A stretch of DNA of 11,376 bases, from positions 1 through 11,376 of the forward strand of contig CAQPRV010000098.1 in NCBI GenBank assembly GCA_948857205.1, read 5' to 3'. The notes beneath the pieces were generated by a model. The model was not told where the DNA came from. It did not search any database and saw nothing but the letters and a program-made list of their open reading frames with translations. Source of the stretch: an uncultured Clostridia bacterium (GTDB lineage Bacteria; Bacillota; Clostridia; TANB77; CAG-508). Both the position numbers and the translations under genes were made by a program. This document shows, one piece after another, positions 1-5,762 of the stretch; the stretch's first letter is position 1; each line of letters starts with the position of its first letter.

Positions 1-621
1 AAAATCAAAGAGTTAAAAGCAATTCTTGCAGATGAAAATCTTTTGCTTGGCGTAATTAAAAAAGAGATTACGATTGTAAAAGAAAAATTCGGAGATGAGA
101 GAAGAACTTCGATCGGATTCGACGCGTTTGATATTTCTACAGAAGATCTGATTCCGGATGAAAATGTTGTGATTACCATGACAAAGCTTGGATATATTAA
201 GCGTATGACTCCGGATAATTTTAAGTCCCAGGGCCGCGGAGGCAAGGGAATTAAAGGAATGCAGACCATTGAGGACGATTACATAGAAGAACTGCTGATG
301 ACGACAACGCATCACTATCTGATGTTTTTCACAAATAAAGGAAGAGTGTATCGTCTGAAAGCGTACGAGATTCCAGAAGCAGGAAGAACGGCGCGTGGAA
401 CAGCAATTATTAATCTTCTTCAGCTCATGCCTGACGAAAAAATTACGGCGCTGATTCCGATCAAAGAGTACAAAGACGGCCGTTTTATGTTTATGGCAAC
501 AAAAAATGGAATTGTCAAAAAAACGCCGATTAAGGATTTTGTCAATGTGAGAAAAACTGGACTTGCTGCCATCAGTCTCCGCGAAGAAGATGAATTGATC
601 GAGGTCAAATTTACAATTTAG
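1..621 (+). CDS. gyrA: DNA gyrase subunit A, C-terminal domain fragment (both ends missing)
   Basis: The fragment is open in frame from base 1 and lacks its start. The first ~12 residues match the end of the GyrA breakage-reunion domain (KIKELKAIL) and the rest is the DNA-wrapping beta-pinwheel domain. The blade motif ENVVITMTKLGYIKRM is followed by the GyrA box as QGRGGKG at residues 77-83 (229-249), where the usual form is Q[RxN]RGGKG. In the A2B2 gyrase this domain wraps DNA to allow negative supercoiling. Complete GyrA is above 800 residues; only ~205 are here. The reading continues as GyrA to about EVKFT (601-615) and then meets a TAG at 619-621 that comes from the abutting der sequence, so this stop is not the native one. 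Base composition is clearly richer in GC than all downstream genes, which suggests a different source genome. Family identity is secure; the biological reality of this locus is doubtful. Confidence 0.9.
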   Translation, partial: KIKELKAILADENLLLGVIKKEITIVKEKFGDERRTSIGFDAFDISTEDLIPDENVVITMTKLGYIKRMTPDNFKSQGRGGKGIKGMQTIEDDYIEELLMTTTHHYLMFFTNKGRVYRLKAYEIPEAGRTARGTAIINLLQLMPDEKITALIPIKEYKDGRFMFMATKNGIVKKTPIKDFVNVRKTGLAAISLREEDELIEVKFTI

Positions 622-1550
622 GAATAGGAGATCCATACCCAATATCAGCAACAAATGCCTTAGGAATTGGTGATGTTTTAGACAAAATATCTGAAAGTTT
701 TCCAGAAAAGACAGAAGATGAGGATGAAAATGACCTTATAAAAGTTGCAGTAATTGGTAAACCTAATGTAGGAAAATCATCTTTAATTAACAATATATTA
801 GGTGAAAATAGAGTAATAGTTAGCAATATAGCTGGTACAACACGTGATGCAATAGATACTCAATTTGAAAACGAAAAAGGAAAATATGTATTAATAGATA
901 CAGCAGGTGTTAGGAAGAAAAATAAAGTAAAAGAATCAATAGAAAAATTTAGTATAATGAGAACACTACTTGCAATAGAAAGAGCAGATGTATGTCTAAT
1001 GTTAATAGATGCAACAGAGGGGGTAACAGATCAAGATGCAAAAATTGCTGGAGAAGCCCATGAATCAGGAAAAGGTGTAATAATTGTAGTAAATAAATGG
1101 GATGTAATGGAAAAGGAAACAGGAACTTTAGAAAAATATAAGAAAGAAATATATGAAAAATTAAAATACTTATCATATGCTCCAATAATATTTATATCTG
1201 CAAAAACAGGTCAAAGAGTACACAAGTTATTTGATTTAATAAATCATGTTACAGAACAAAACAATATGAGAATATCAACCTCTATTTTAAATCAAGTAAT
1301 AAATGAAGCAATTGCAATAGTTCAGCCTCCTACAGACAAAGGTAAAAGACTAAAAATTTATTATGGGACACAGGTTTCTACAAAACCACCAACTTTTGTT
1401 GTTTTTGTAAATAATAAAGACTTATTTCATTTTTCATATGAGAGATATATTGTTAATCAAATTAGAAAAGAGTTTGGATTAGAAGGTACACCAGTTAGAA
1501 TTATTGCGAGAGAAAAAAGTGATAAAGAAGCTAAAAAAGAAGGTTTTTAA
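609..1550 (+). CDS. der: Ribosome-assembly GTPase Der (EngA), lacking the N-terminal GTPase domain
   Basis: Der is a double-GTPase that acts in 50S ribosomal subunit maturation. The remaining ~313 residues hold the end of the first G domain (YNLGIGDPYPISATNALGIG) and the whole second G domain: P-loop GKPNVGKSS (756-782), switch AGTTRD (831-848), DTAG (897-908), NKWD (1092-1103) and SAK (1197-1205). The C-terminal KH-like domain follows, ending in a basic lysine-rich tail. Family members are about 435-440 residues, so roughly 125 N-terminal residues, the first P-loop and the start codon are absent. The frame is open only from 594, just after a TGA at 591, and no ATG occurs before 957, which lies inside the second G domain and cannot be the native start. 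The gene begins abruptly at the gyrA junction. PlsY follows after 37 bases, probably in the same transcript. Confidence 0.92.
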   Translation: MYNLGIGDPYPISATNALGIGDVLDKISESFPEKTEDEDENDLIKVAVIGKPNVGKSSLINNILGENRVIVSNIAGTTRDAIDTQFENEKGKYVLIDTAGVRKKNKVKESIEKFSIMRTLLAIERADVCLMLIDATEGVTDQDAKIAGEAHESGKGVIIVVNKWDVMEKETGTLEKYKKEIYEKLKYLSYAPIIFISAKTGQRVHKLFDLINHVTEQNNMRISTSILNQVINEAIAIVQPPTDKGKRLKIYYGTQVSTKPPTFVVFVNNKDLFHFSYERYIVNQIRKEFGLEGTPVRIIAREKSDKEAKKEGF

Positions 1551-1587
1551 AAAGAAGGATTTTTTAGTTTAAGTAAAGGAGAATAAT

Positions 1588-2235
1588 ATGGTAGAAAATA
1601 TAATTATTTTAATAATAGCATATTTAATAGGAAGTGTAAATTTTTCAGTTTTAATAAGTAAAAGAGTAGCAGGCTTTGATGTTAGAGAAAAAGGAAGTGG
1701 AAATGCAGGAAGCACAAATGTATTACGTTCTGTAGGAAAAGGTGCAGCAGTACTAACCTTAATTTGTGATATTTTAAAAGGTGTAGTTGCAATTTCAATT
1801 GCAATAATAATAGGAAATATAATTCAAAATTCAAATAAAGAATTATTAGTACAAATAGCAGGAATATCAGTAGTAATTGGTCACACCGTTCCAATATTTT
1901 TCGGTTTTAAAGGAGGTAAAGGCGTTGCAACTTCTTTAGGTATTATATTAATGAGCAATTGGCAAATAGGATTAATATGTTTAGTATTTGCATTAGTATT
2001 AATGGCTTTAACGAGAATGGTATCTTTAGGATCTTGTGGAGCTGCTATATTATTTCCAGTATTAACTTTATTTATTAATGAAAATTATATGGTATTATCA
2101 GAAGGAAAAAGCGGAAATACATATTTTATATATAGTGTAATATTAGCTATAATTATATTATTTAATCATAGAAGCAATATACAAAGAATGTTAAATGGAA
2201 CAGAAAATAAAATTGGAGAAAAGTCAAAGAAATAA
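1588..2235 (+). CDS. plsY: Acyl-phosphate:glycerol-3-phosphate acyltransferase PlsY
   Basis: PlsY is an integral membrane enzyme that moves the acyl group from acyl-phosphate (made by PlsX) to the sn-1 position of glycerol-3-phosphate, giving lysophosphatidic acid for phospholipid synthesis. The 215-residue length is normal for the family. The three cytosolic motifs are present: GSGNAGSTN (residues 36-44), GHTVPIFFGFKGGKGVAT (98-115) and HRSNIQRMLNGTENKIG (194-210). Hydrophobic membrane segments lie between them, at about 3-24, 54-79, 86-107, 117-141 and 178-192. A strong AAAGGAG site at 1576-1582 precedes the ATG with 5 bases of spacing. The gene sits between der and gpsA. GpsA makes its substrate, so the two neighbours form a short pathway pair. 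Nothing unusual is seen in the coding sequence. Confidence 0.96.
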   Translation: MVENIIILIIAYLIGSVNFSVLISKRVAGFDVREKGSGNAGSTNVLRSVGKGAAVLTLICDILKGVVAISIAIIIGNIIQNSNKELLVQIAGISVVIGHTVPIFFGFKGGKGVATSLGIILMSNWQIGLICLVFALVLMALTRMVSLGSCGAAILFPVLTLFINENYMVLSEGKSGNTYFIYSVILAIIILFNHRSNIQRMLNGTENKIGEKSKK

Positions 2236-2319
2236 AGTAGTATTATATATAAAAAAGAAAAAAATATAACAAGTGCAATTCTTTTAATTAGATTTTGCAT
2301 ATAAAGAAGGAGATTAAGA

Positions 2320-2373
2320 TTGAATAATATCCAGATTATTCATTCTGTTTTGTGTCTTTCAAGAAAGGAATGA
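2320..2373 (+). CDS. Possible 17-codon leader ORF before gpsA
   Basis: A very good ribosome site, GAAGGAGA at 2306-2313, is followed after 6 bases by a TTG that opens a 17-codon reading frame (LNNIQIIHSVLCLSRKE). Its TGA at 2371-2373 overlaps an ATG at 2370-2372 that is in frame with gpsA (ATGA overlap). This ribosome site is stronger and better spaced than the one directly before gpsA, so translation of the short frame could hand ribosomes to gpsA by coupling. There is no recognisable family. The frame could also be chance, or the remnant of an earlier gene start. Confidence 0.3.
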   Translation: MNNIQIIHSVLCLSRKE

Positions 2374-2381
2374 TAGTAAAA

Positions 2382-3362
2382 ATGAATATAGCAATAATAG
2401 GAAGTGGAAGTTGGGGTGTAGCCTTAGCAATACATCTAGAAAAACTGGGAAATAATATAAAAATATGGTCTTTTGATGAAGAAGAAAAAAGATTAATAAA
2501 TGAGGAAAGAAAATGCAAGTTTTTACCAAATACTATTTTAGGTGATAATATAAAATGTTATACAGAATTTGAAGAAGTAATAAAAGATGCAGAGTTTATT
2601 TTACATGTAACACCATCTAAATTTACAAGAAATATATTTAATCAATATAAAAAATATGTAGGAAATAAACCAGTAATAATATGTTCAAAAGGTTTTGAAA
2701 AAGATACTTTAAAAACTTTAGATGAAGTAATATTAGAAGAAATGCCATCAGCAAGAGTAGGTATTTTATCTGGACCGAGTCATGCAGAAGAAGTTTCACT
2801 CGGAATGACTACAGTATTAGTTATTGCATCAAAAGATGAGGAAATAAAAAATAAATTACAAGAAACCTTTATGTGTGAAGAAATGAGAATTTATACTTCA
2901 GATGATGTAAAAGGCGTTGAATTAGGTGGAGCTTTAAAAAATATTATAGCTTTTTGTTCTGGTGTAGCATCTGGAATTGGGCTTGGAGATAATACTTTTG
3001 CAGCTTTAATTACAAGAGGTTTATGTGAAATTTCAAGACTTGGAGTTAAATTAGGTGGAGAAAAAGATACTTTTTATGGATTAAGTGGATTAGGTGACTT
3101 AGTTGTAACTTGTTTAAGTGAACATAGTAGAAATAGAAAAGCAGGTTATTTAATTGGTCAAGGTAAGAGTTTGGAAGAAACAAAAAAAGAGGTTGGAATG
3201 GTTATAGAAAGTATTGATAATATTGATGTAGCTTATGAATTATGTAAGTTACACAAGATTGAAATGCCAATTGTTGAAACTGTATATAAAGTTATTTATG
3301 AAAATTTAAATCCAAAGGATGCTGTTATAGAATTAATGACTAGAGATAAAAAATGTGAATAA
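2382..3362 (+). CDS. gpsA: NAD(P)-dependent glycerol-3-phosphate dehydrogenase
   Basis: GpsA reduces dihydroxyacetone phosphate to sn-glycerol-3-phosphate in the cytosol, feeding PlsY encoded just upstream. With the chosen ATG the protein is 326 residues, normal for the family, and starts MNIAIIGSGSWG with the nucleotide-binding GxGxWG motif at residues 7-12. Further family motifs are HVTPSKF (75-81), SKGFE (102-106), GPSHAEEV (131-138), the catalytic-lysine helix GALKNIIAFCSG (K186), GDNTFAALITRG (202-213) and GLSGLGDLVVTC plus SRNRK (233-253). An in-frame GTG at 2352 and an ATG at 2370 lie upstream. 2382 is preferred because the Rossmann strand begins immediately there and an AAAGGA sits at 2364-2369, although the 12-base spacing is long. 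The ATG at 2370 would fit coupling to the short upstream frame. No terminator is seen between plsY and gpsA, so one operon is likely. Confidence 0.96.
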   Translation: MNIAIIGSGSWGVALAIHLEKLGNNIKIWSFDEEEKRLINEERKCKFLPNTILGDNIKCYTEFEEVIKDAEFILHVTPSKFTRNIFNQYKKYVGNKPVIICSKGFEKDTLKTLDEVILEEMPSARVGILSGPSHAEEVSLGMTTVLVIASKDEEIKNKLQETFMCEEMRIYTSDDVKGVELGGALKNIIAFCSGVASGIGLGDNTFAALITRGLCEISRLGVKLGGEKDTFYGLSGLGDLVVTCLSEHSRNRKAGYLIGQGKSLEETKKEVGMVIESIDNIDVAYELCKLHKIEMPIVETVYKVIYENLNPKDAVIELMTRDKKCE

Positions 3363-3437
3363 TTATTTAAAATTGAATAATAATATATCAAAAGATGAAT
3401 AATATATACATAATCAATAAAAAAGGAGAGTGTAAAA

Positions 3438-4055
3438 TTGGAATTTTTTGATAAATTAGGAAAAAAAGCAAGTGAAGCCTATAAAATAACAGCTGATAAA
3501 ACAGGTAGAATGGCTAAAGAAACAAGGCTTAAAATAAAGATGAATGAATTAAAGTCAGAAGTAAGCGATTTATATGAAGAAATTGGGAAAAAAGTATATG
3601 AAAAACATATAACTGAAGAAGAAATTTCAATAAAAGGCGATTTAGAAGCTGAATGTACAAAAATAGATGTATTATCAGATGAGATAGAACAGTTATTACA
3701 AGAATGCCTTGATTTAAAGGATAAAAAACAATGCAAAAATTGTTATAAACAAATAGAAAAGCAAGATAATTATTGTCCAAATTGTGGTCAAAAACAAAAA
3801 GAAAGTGAAGCAAGAGAAGCTGAAGCTTTAGAAAAATTACAAAATACAAAGGTTAATGAAGAAAATAATGATGAAAAGAGAATAGTTGAAGAAGAATTAA
3901 GAAATAATATTAGTGAGGACGATAATTCAAAGGAACAAAATTATTTATATAATAGTGAAGATGAGGATAACAAAGATGATAATATAAGTAATTTAGAAAA
4001 AACTGTTTCTATAGAATCAGATATTGATATTGAAGAGTTAAAGGAAGAAGATTAA
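3438..4055 (+). CDS. Zinc-ribbon protein with coiled-coil N-terminus and acidic tail
   Basis: This is a 205-residue cytosolic protein with no signal peptide or membrane segment. Residues ~1-95 are highly charged and helical, with heptad-like spacing (MNELKSEVSDLYEEIGKKVYE), so a coiled coil is likely. A four-cysteine zinc ribbon follows, CKNC (99-102) and CPNC (113-116). The C-terminal ~85 residues are Asp/Glu/Asn-rich and probably disordered. Proteins of this plan, a short helical part plus a zinc ribbon, are common in Clostridia but have no settled function. Translation starts at TTG 3438-3440, set by AAAAGGAGAG at 3421-3430 with 7 bases of spacing; no nearby in-frame ATG offers a better start. 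It lies 75 bases after gpsA with no visible terminator and may be cotranscribed. The specific role is unknown. Confidence 0.85.
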   Translation: MEFFDKLGKKASEAYKITADKTGRMAKETRLKIKMNELKSEVSDLYEEIGKKVYEKHITEEEISIKGDLEAECTKIDVLSDEIEQLLQECLDLKDKKQCKNCYKQIEKQDNYCPNCGQKQKESEAREAEALEKLQNTKVNEENNDEKRIVEEELRNNISEDDNSKEQNYLYNSEDEDNKDDNISNLEKTVSIESDIDIEELKEED

Positions 4056-4074
4056 TTTTTAAATTTAAAAATTA
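4053..4074. repeat. 22-base perfect A/T palindrome over a stop codon
   Basis: The stretch reads the same on both strands, centred on TTTAAATTTAAA, and includes the TAA stop of the zinc-ribbon gene. A T-rich tract follows at 4086-4094. It could form a weak hairpin and help end transcription, but a stem made only of A and T is not a convincing terminator and may be chance in DNA this AT-rich. Confidence 0.35.
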
Positions 4075-4130
4075 TCCTTACTTAAATTTTTTTAATACAA
4101 TAGTAAAGTTATACTTTCTTATTATGTAAA

Positions 4131-4276
4131 AGCTAAAATCGATAGCCCTTTTAGATTTTCTCCTTACAGTTAGAAACTCAAATCAGGCGAAAACAAATTA
4201 AAGAAAATCTTTGATTTTCTTTAATTTGTTCTATATTTTCCAATTAGAATTTTTTCTATCTGTATATATTTTAGCT
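4131..4276. repeat. Nested inverted repeat in the convergent intergenic region
   Basis: The outer arms are AGCTAAAAT at 4131-4139 with ATTTTAGCT at 4268-4276, then GATAG at 4141-4145 with CTATC at 4256-4260. Inside them is a perfect 18-base-pair hairpin at 4192-4230. AGATTTTC at 4153-4160 can also pair with GAAAATCT at 4203-4210, so the inner region has two mutually exclusive foldings. No flanking target-site duplication is visible, so a miniature transposon is not supported. A structured 3' region shared by two convergent genes is the simpler reading. Confidence 0.45.
4192..4230. terminator. Likely bidirectional terminator hairpin between convergent genes
   Basis: AACAAATTAAAGAAAATC at 4192-4209 is exactly complementary to 4213-4230, with a three-base TTT loop. 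On the - strand the stem runs straight into a short T-run (TTTTCG), which suits the small - strand gene ending at 4280. On the + strand the following CTATATTTTC is T-rich but lacks a clean T-run. The position between two converging genes supports termination, though the stem is poor in G and C. Confidence 0.55.
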
Positions 4277-4279
4277 CTG

Positions 4280-4561
4280 TTAATAAGGAAAACGTTCATA
4301 TAAGTATCGAATTATTTGATCAGCATTATCATTAGTAACATTTACAAAAACATTTTTATCTAAACAGACCCACATATTAAGCAAAAAATCATCAGAGTTA
4401 TCAGTGAAAATTCCAATAATTTCTGCAAGTTCGATAGGATTTTGATATTCTTTTTCCCATTTCAGATTATCTTCTAAATCAATATTAGTATTATAAAAAC
4501 TACTTAAAAACCTATTTAATTCGCCTTTTTTATTACTAAACAAATTTACAGTTGCAATCAT
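4280..4561 (-). CDS. Small hypothetical protein, 93 residues
   Basis: I do not recognise a named family. The protein has no signal peptide or membrane segment. It has an alternating strand/helix character: a strand-like start MIATVNLF, a charged middle, a strand-rich centre (AEIIGIFTD, LLNMWVCLDKNVFVNVTN) and a C-terminal helix DQIIRYLYERFPY. This suggests a compact folded domain. It is supported as a real gene by a clean ATG at 4561 with TTGGAGA on the - strand at 4569-4575 (7-base spacing), by reading against all neighbours, and by a hairpin just past its stop at 4280. It stands alone and is divergent from the gene at 4680. TATAAT-like sequences occur upstream on its strand (complement of 4580-4585 and 4591-4596), but the region is too AT-rich for these to be firm. 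Confidence 0.75.
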   Translation of the reverse strand: MIATVNLFSNKKGELNRFLSSFYNTNIDLEDNLKWEKEYQNPIELAEIIGIFTDNSDDFLLNMWVCLDKNVFVNVTNDNADQIIRYLYERFPY

Positions 4562-4617
4562 AATTAATCTCCAAAATAAATTATATTATTATTATAAATA
4601 GAACTATAAATATTTAT

Positions 4618-4652
4618 ACTAGAATAAACTAGCAAAAAAATGCAAATACTAG
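4618..4652. promoter_or_regulatory. Three phased ACTAG repeats before the gene at 4680
   Basis: ACTAG occurs at 4618-4622, 4628-4632 and 4648-4652. The starts are 10 and 20 bases apart, placing all three on the same face of the helix in the 118-base divergent intergenic region. Such spacing can mark an operator, but the motif is short and no matching regulator is present in the window. Confidence 0.2.
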
Positions 4653-4666
4653 ATAAAATAGAAAAT

Positions 4667-4672
4667 GGAGGT
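4667..4672 (+). promoter_or_regulatory. Ribosome binding site GGAGGT fixing a TTG start
   Basis: GGAGGT lies 7 bases before the TTG at 4680. The upstream in-frame ATG at 4665 overlaps this site and would itself have no ribosome site, so the TTG is the better start for the following gene. Confidence 0.75.
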
Positions 4673-4679
4673 TACAAAA

Positions 4680-5618
4680 TTGAAAAAAATTATTTATATA
4701 GTTTTATTAGTAATCATGGTTGTCTTAGCACTTACAATATATACTAATGCAAGTAAAAATAATACAGAAAACGAGGGCGATAAAACTGCATCTGAGATTA
4801 AGTTTTTAGAATCTAAAATAGTAGATTTATTAAATAAGATGAATGGAATAGAAATAAGAAATTATAAAATATCTTATGGAGAGATGACTAAGAAGACTCA
4901 AGAGCAATCTGGAGGAGAAAGCTCTAAAAGTGCAGGTTCAAAAAGTGAAGAAGGAGAAGAGTCTTCAAGTGGAAATGGTGGATCTAATGAAGGAGATAGT
5001 TCAGGTTCAGAATCAAGTTCAAATTCAGATTCTCAAAAGGGTACCAAAGGAACAGAACAAAAATTTGAAATGAAAAAAACAGGTGTACTTTCTAATAATA
5101 CAGAAGATATAAATTGGGAAGAAATAAAATTAGATATAGAGAATTTATATTCATCGATTCCAACTATTACAGTAGATTTATATAGAAACAATGCAAATCA
5201 AGAAGATATCTTATCTTTTAATAAAGAATATGATAATTTAATGCAAGTTGCAAAAAATGAAGATAAAGAAAAAACTTTAACACAACTGTCAAAACTTTAT
5301 GATTATATACCAAAGTTTATAAATAATACTTCTAGTACAGAAATTGAAAAGAAAGTTATAGAAGCAAAATCTAATATTTTAAAAGGTTATTCAAAATTAG
5401 ATAATGATAATTGGAATGAAATCTATAGTGATGTTAATAACGCAATTAAAGGTTACTCACAATTATTGTCTAATACTACAATAGATTCTAAAAAGCAATA
5501 TTCAATTAATAGAATTTATATTCTTTTAAATGAACTAAAAAGTTCCATTTCATTAAAAGATAAACAAATTTTTTTAATTAAGTATAAAAATTTACTAGAA
5601 GAATTTGATAGCTTATAA
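4680..5618 (+). CDS. Membrane-anchored protein with Ser/Gly/Glu linker and helical domain
   Basis: No known family is recognised. From the TTG start the protein is 312 residues. An N-terminal hydrophobic segment at about residues 4-21, after two lysines, would act as an uncleaved anchor; there is no lipobox cysteine. A short helical part (~30-68) follows, then a low-complexity linker rich in Ser, Gly, Glu and Lys (~69-130). The C-terminal ~170 residues are predicted-looking helices with regular Leu/Ile spacing and no catalytic motif that I can see. The plan resembles an extracytoplasmic domain held off the membrane by a flexible linker. An alternative start at ATG 4665 adds five residues but lacks a ribosome site. 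The gene has its own intergenic region upstream and a strong terminator just downstream (5650-5698), so it is probably monocistronic. Confidence 0.78.
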   Translation: MKKIIYIVLLVIMVVLALTIYTNASKNNTENEGDKTASEIKFLESKIVDLLNKMNGIEIRNYKISYGEMTKKTQEQSGGESSKSAGSKSEEGEESSSGNGGSNEGDSSGSESSSNSDSQKGTKGTEQKFEMKKTGVLSNNTEDINWEEIKLDIENLYSSIPTITVDLYRNNANQEDILSFNKEYDNLMQVAKNEDKEKTLTQLSKLYDYIPKFINNTSSTEIEKKVIEAKSNILKGYSKLDNDNWNEIYSDVNNAIKGYSQLLSNTTIDSKKQYSINRIYILLNELKSSISLKDKQIFLIKYKNLLEEFDSL

Positions 5619-5649
5619 ATTTAATTATTATGTAAAATTCATATAAGAA

Positions 5650-5698
5650 GTAAAAAAACTGTAACAATATTGAAATGATATTGTTATGGTTTTTTTAC
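5650..5698 (+). terminator. Rho-independent terminator with 21-base-pair stem
   Basis: The left arm 5650-5670 pairs fully with 5678-5698 around a 7-base loop (TGAAATG), counting two G-U wobbles. The distal stem is an A-run paired with a T-run (T at 5690-5696), so the hairpin carries its own T-tract and could also work on the opposite strand. It separates the 4680 gene from the four-gene set downstream. Confidence 0.85.
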
Positions 5699-5719
5699 AT
5701 AATAAATGTATAATATAAA
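5694..5719 (+). promoter_or_regulatory. Possible promoter for the 5763-11304 gene set
   Basis: TATAAT is present at 5709-5714 and TATAAA at 5714-5719, directly after the terminator. The best -35-like hexamer, TTTACA at 5694-5699, is only 9 or 14 bases away, shorter than the usual 16-18. The region is AT-rich, so this is a candidate only. A promoter is expected here because an upstream terminator isolates the genes that follow. Confidence 0.3.
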
Positions 5720-5762
5720 AGTAAGAAGCAATTAGTAATAAGCATAGAAAGGAATAACAAAA

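Noticed and set aside
13..654. 213-residue reverse-strand open frame across gyrA
   Set aside because: It is the shadow of an obviously conserved GyrA frame, has a low-complexity Phe/Asn/Ser-rich translation, and crosses the gyrA-der junction.
957..1550. ATG 957 as the start of a short Der
   Set aside because: The P-loop, switch and DTAG motifs lie upstream in the same frame, so 957 is internal; the gene is simply cut at its 5' end.
1..1550. A natural GyrA-Der fusion protein
   Set aside because: The two are in different frames with a TAG at 619-621, and neither is complete at the joint.
2236..2319. Promoter before gpsA
   Set aside because: TGCATATAAA at 2297-2306 resembles an extended -10 but has no -35 partner and sits almost on the ribosome site.
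4131..4276. Miniature inverted-repeat transposon
   Set aside because: The arms are imperfect and no target-site duplication flanks them; a shared 3' structure for convergent genes explains the position.
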